DNA of 6,807 bases from Treponema sp. UBA4326 (GTDB lineage Bacteria > Spirochaetota > Spirochaetia > Treponematales > Treponemataceae): contig DGTW01000155.1 of NCBI GenBank assembly GCA_002393835.1, positions 1-6,807 of the forward strand, written 5' to 3'. Shown piece by piece: positions 5,999-6,807 of this stretch (its first letter is position 1; the number at the start of each line of letters is the position of its first letter). The position numbers were made by a program, and so were the translations under genes. The notes under the pieces are model-generated. The model was not told the DNA's origin and did not search any database. It was given only the letters and a program-made list of their open reading frames with translations.

Positions 5999-6033
5999 CG
6001 GAAAATTGAAAGTGGAAAATTGAAAATTTGAAG
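5999..6033. repeat. Short A-rich tandem repeat, 14-bp unit
   Basis: CGGAAAATTGAAAG (5999-6012) is followed directly by TGGAAAATTGAAAA (6013-6026), identical at 12 of 14 positions, and by a decayed third unit to about 6033. It sits between the transglycosylase fragment and the IS leader, and the G-rich string GTTGGGGGCTGGGG follows. No coding or RNA role is evident; this looks like intergenic junk or a slippage-prone junction. Confidence 0.5.
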
Positions 6034-6083
6034 TTGGGGGCTGGGGATGACTAAAAAGTCTGAATTTCGAGTTTAGTTGAGAA

Positions 6084-6112
6084 TTTACAAAAAAAGCGTA
6101 AATCTTTAAAAT
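6084..6112 (+). promoter_or_regulatory. Transposase promoter inside the IS leader
   Basis: TTTACA (6084-6089), a 17-base spacer and TAAAAT (6107-6112) each miss consensus by one base. Transcription would start near 6119, about 32 bases before the transposase ATG. The spacer contains the left arm of the leader inverted repeat, so a transcript made here lacks that arm. Confidence 0.55.
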
Positions 6113-6150
6113 TTTAATCACTACAAAAAAAATCAAAAAGAATTACGCTT
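6094..6150. repeat. Leader inverted repeat that could sequester the transposase start
   Basis: AAGCGTAAATCTTT (6094-6107) is complementary to AAAGAATTACGCTT (6137-6150) with one mismatch in 14; the loop is 29 bases. The right arm ends at the base just before the ATG and covers the whole ribosome-binding region, where no good Shine-Dalgarno is visible. RNA entering from outside would contain both arms and hide the start; RNA from the internal promoter would contain only the right arm. Confidence 0.55.
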
Positions 6151-6807
6151 ATGTATGAACAAATTTGCAACTTAACCAGCATGTTTTTCAAGAGCCTTAA
6201 AGGGAATTTAGTGTATGAATTTCTTATTTCAAAGTTCAATGGGAAACGGGGCCCCAAAAGAAAATTGAGCCTTGTGCAGATTGTCGCGCTGAACATCTAC
6301 AGATTTCATTTCAAAACAGGAGATCTGAAAAATTATCATAAAATGATAAGGGAACTGATGAGTGACAAAGTTCCTAACCTTCCGAATTATGAGAATTTCA
6401 TGAAGGCAACGAACAAATCGACTGTATTCATCCTTGCATTTATGAACTTCTTGATGGAAATGAACAGGAAAAAAGGATCAGAAATACATTACATGGATTC
6501 TACACCGATAACAGTCTGCCAGAATCATAAAATTTACTCGCACAAAGTGACAAAGGGCATTGCAAAAAGAAGCAAATCTACAAAAGGATGGTGGCATGGA
6601 TTCAAAATGAACGGAATCTGCAATGAACAGACTTATGAGCCGTTTTGAATGTCATCATATCAAGCACAGAAGCATCATTGAATCAAACTGGGGAACACTG
6701 AAGAACAACTTCCAGCTTGAATATCATAAGGCAAGAAGCATTGTCGGAATGTTCCGTCACTTTTTTTACAGCATCGTTGCTTACATGATTAACCGCAATC
6801 TGGACTT
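6151..6807 (+). pseudogene. IS982-family transposase, middle deleted and frameshifted
   Basis: The first frame (6151-6648) encodes 165 residues. It starts MYEQICNLTSMFFKSL and includes the IS982-type block YMDSTPITVCQNHK (first catalytic Asp at residue 116) and KGWWHGFKMNGICNEQ at 145-160, then leaves the family and stops. From about 6635 the next frame gives the family's C-terminal end: ECHHIKHRSIIESNWGTLKN, with the probable catalytic Glu in IIES, then FQLEYHKARSIVGMFRHFFY, open to the window edge. Intact IS982 transposases are about 290-300 residues; roughly 160 plus 58 remain, so around 75-80 residues including the second Asp are lost. The 165-residue product might still be made but cannot catalyse transposition. 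The ATG lacks a clear Shine-Dalgarno, and the leader inverted repeat abuts it. Confidence 0.8.

Larger units (their letters stand above)
6050..6807 (+). mobile_element. IS982-family insertion sequence, internally deleted, right end outside the window
   Basis: The element comprises a leader with its own promoter, a leader inverted repeat, and a transposase gene broken by an internal deletion. The left boundary is set only approximately, between the tandem repeat and the promoter: terminal inverted repeats and target duplications cannot be identified because the right end is cut off. With the second catalytic Asp region missing the copy cannot move by itself, though intact relatives elsewhere in the genome might act on it. 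Confidence 0.6.

Noticed and set aside
5770..6009. Plus-strand open frame of 79 codons after the lipoprotein operon
   Set aside because: It starts at TTG without a ribosome-binding site, becomes Arg/Lys-rich, and overlaps the SLT-domain fragment that reads in the other two frames. It is probably a by-product of open composition.
5999..6033. A-rich tandem repeat as a CRISPR or phase-variation tract
   Set aside because: Only two clear 14-bp units without spacers, and not inside or upstream of a functional gene.

Overview
The window looks like a stretch of chromosome from a host-associated Treponema or a close spirochaete relative. The genus call is an inference. It rests on a BspA-type leucine-rich-repeat lipoprotein whose C-terminal tail is of the kind I associate with Treponema, two adjacent Ser/Thr-rich lipoproteins, an outer-membrane beta-barrel candidate, an IS982-type transposase, and moderate GC content with AT-rich patches. 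No rRNA, tRNA or CRISPR array was seen.

Layout. Positions 56-1570 (minus strand) encode a 504-residue exported protein that looks like an outer-membrane beta-barrel of unknown function. Positions 1571-1999 hold no intact gene. They contain an AT-rich leader for the barrel gene, a GC-rich block of small inverted repeats, and a 56-codon gene-tail remnant. That remnant lies in the same frame as, and directly after, the stop codon of a small XRE-type regulator (2000-2362, minus strand). The regulator is divergent from a two-gene lipoprotein operon on the plus strand: the BspA-like protein (2475-4310), then a 466-residue lipoprotein of unknown function (4321-5721), separated by 10 bases that include a GGAG ribosome-binding site.

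The 112-base divergent intergenic region is the best regulatory locus here. It has a near-consensus promoter (TTGACG, 18 bases, TGC-TATACT), a perfect 18-bp palindrome just past the predicted transcription start, a second 5+5 inverted repeat over the -35 box, and an 11-bp-spaced direct repeat. The simplest model is that the XRE protein binds here and controls the surface lipoprotein operon and perhaps itself. This is untested inference.

The right end is decayed accessory DNA. After a long stem-loop beyond the operon come a frameshifted fragment of a lytic-transglycosylase (SLT) domain, a short A-rich tandem repeat, and an IS982-type transposase. The transposase keeps its N-terminal half and C-terminal end but has lost its middle. 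It has its own promoter, and an inverted repeat in its leader is placed so that only read-through RNA would fold over the start codon.

I found no clear defence or otherwise new enzymatic system. The most interesting unit is the regulator, palindrome and paired-lipoprotein cassette, together with the mosaic base composition inside the BspA gene.
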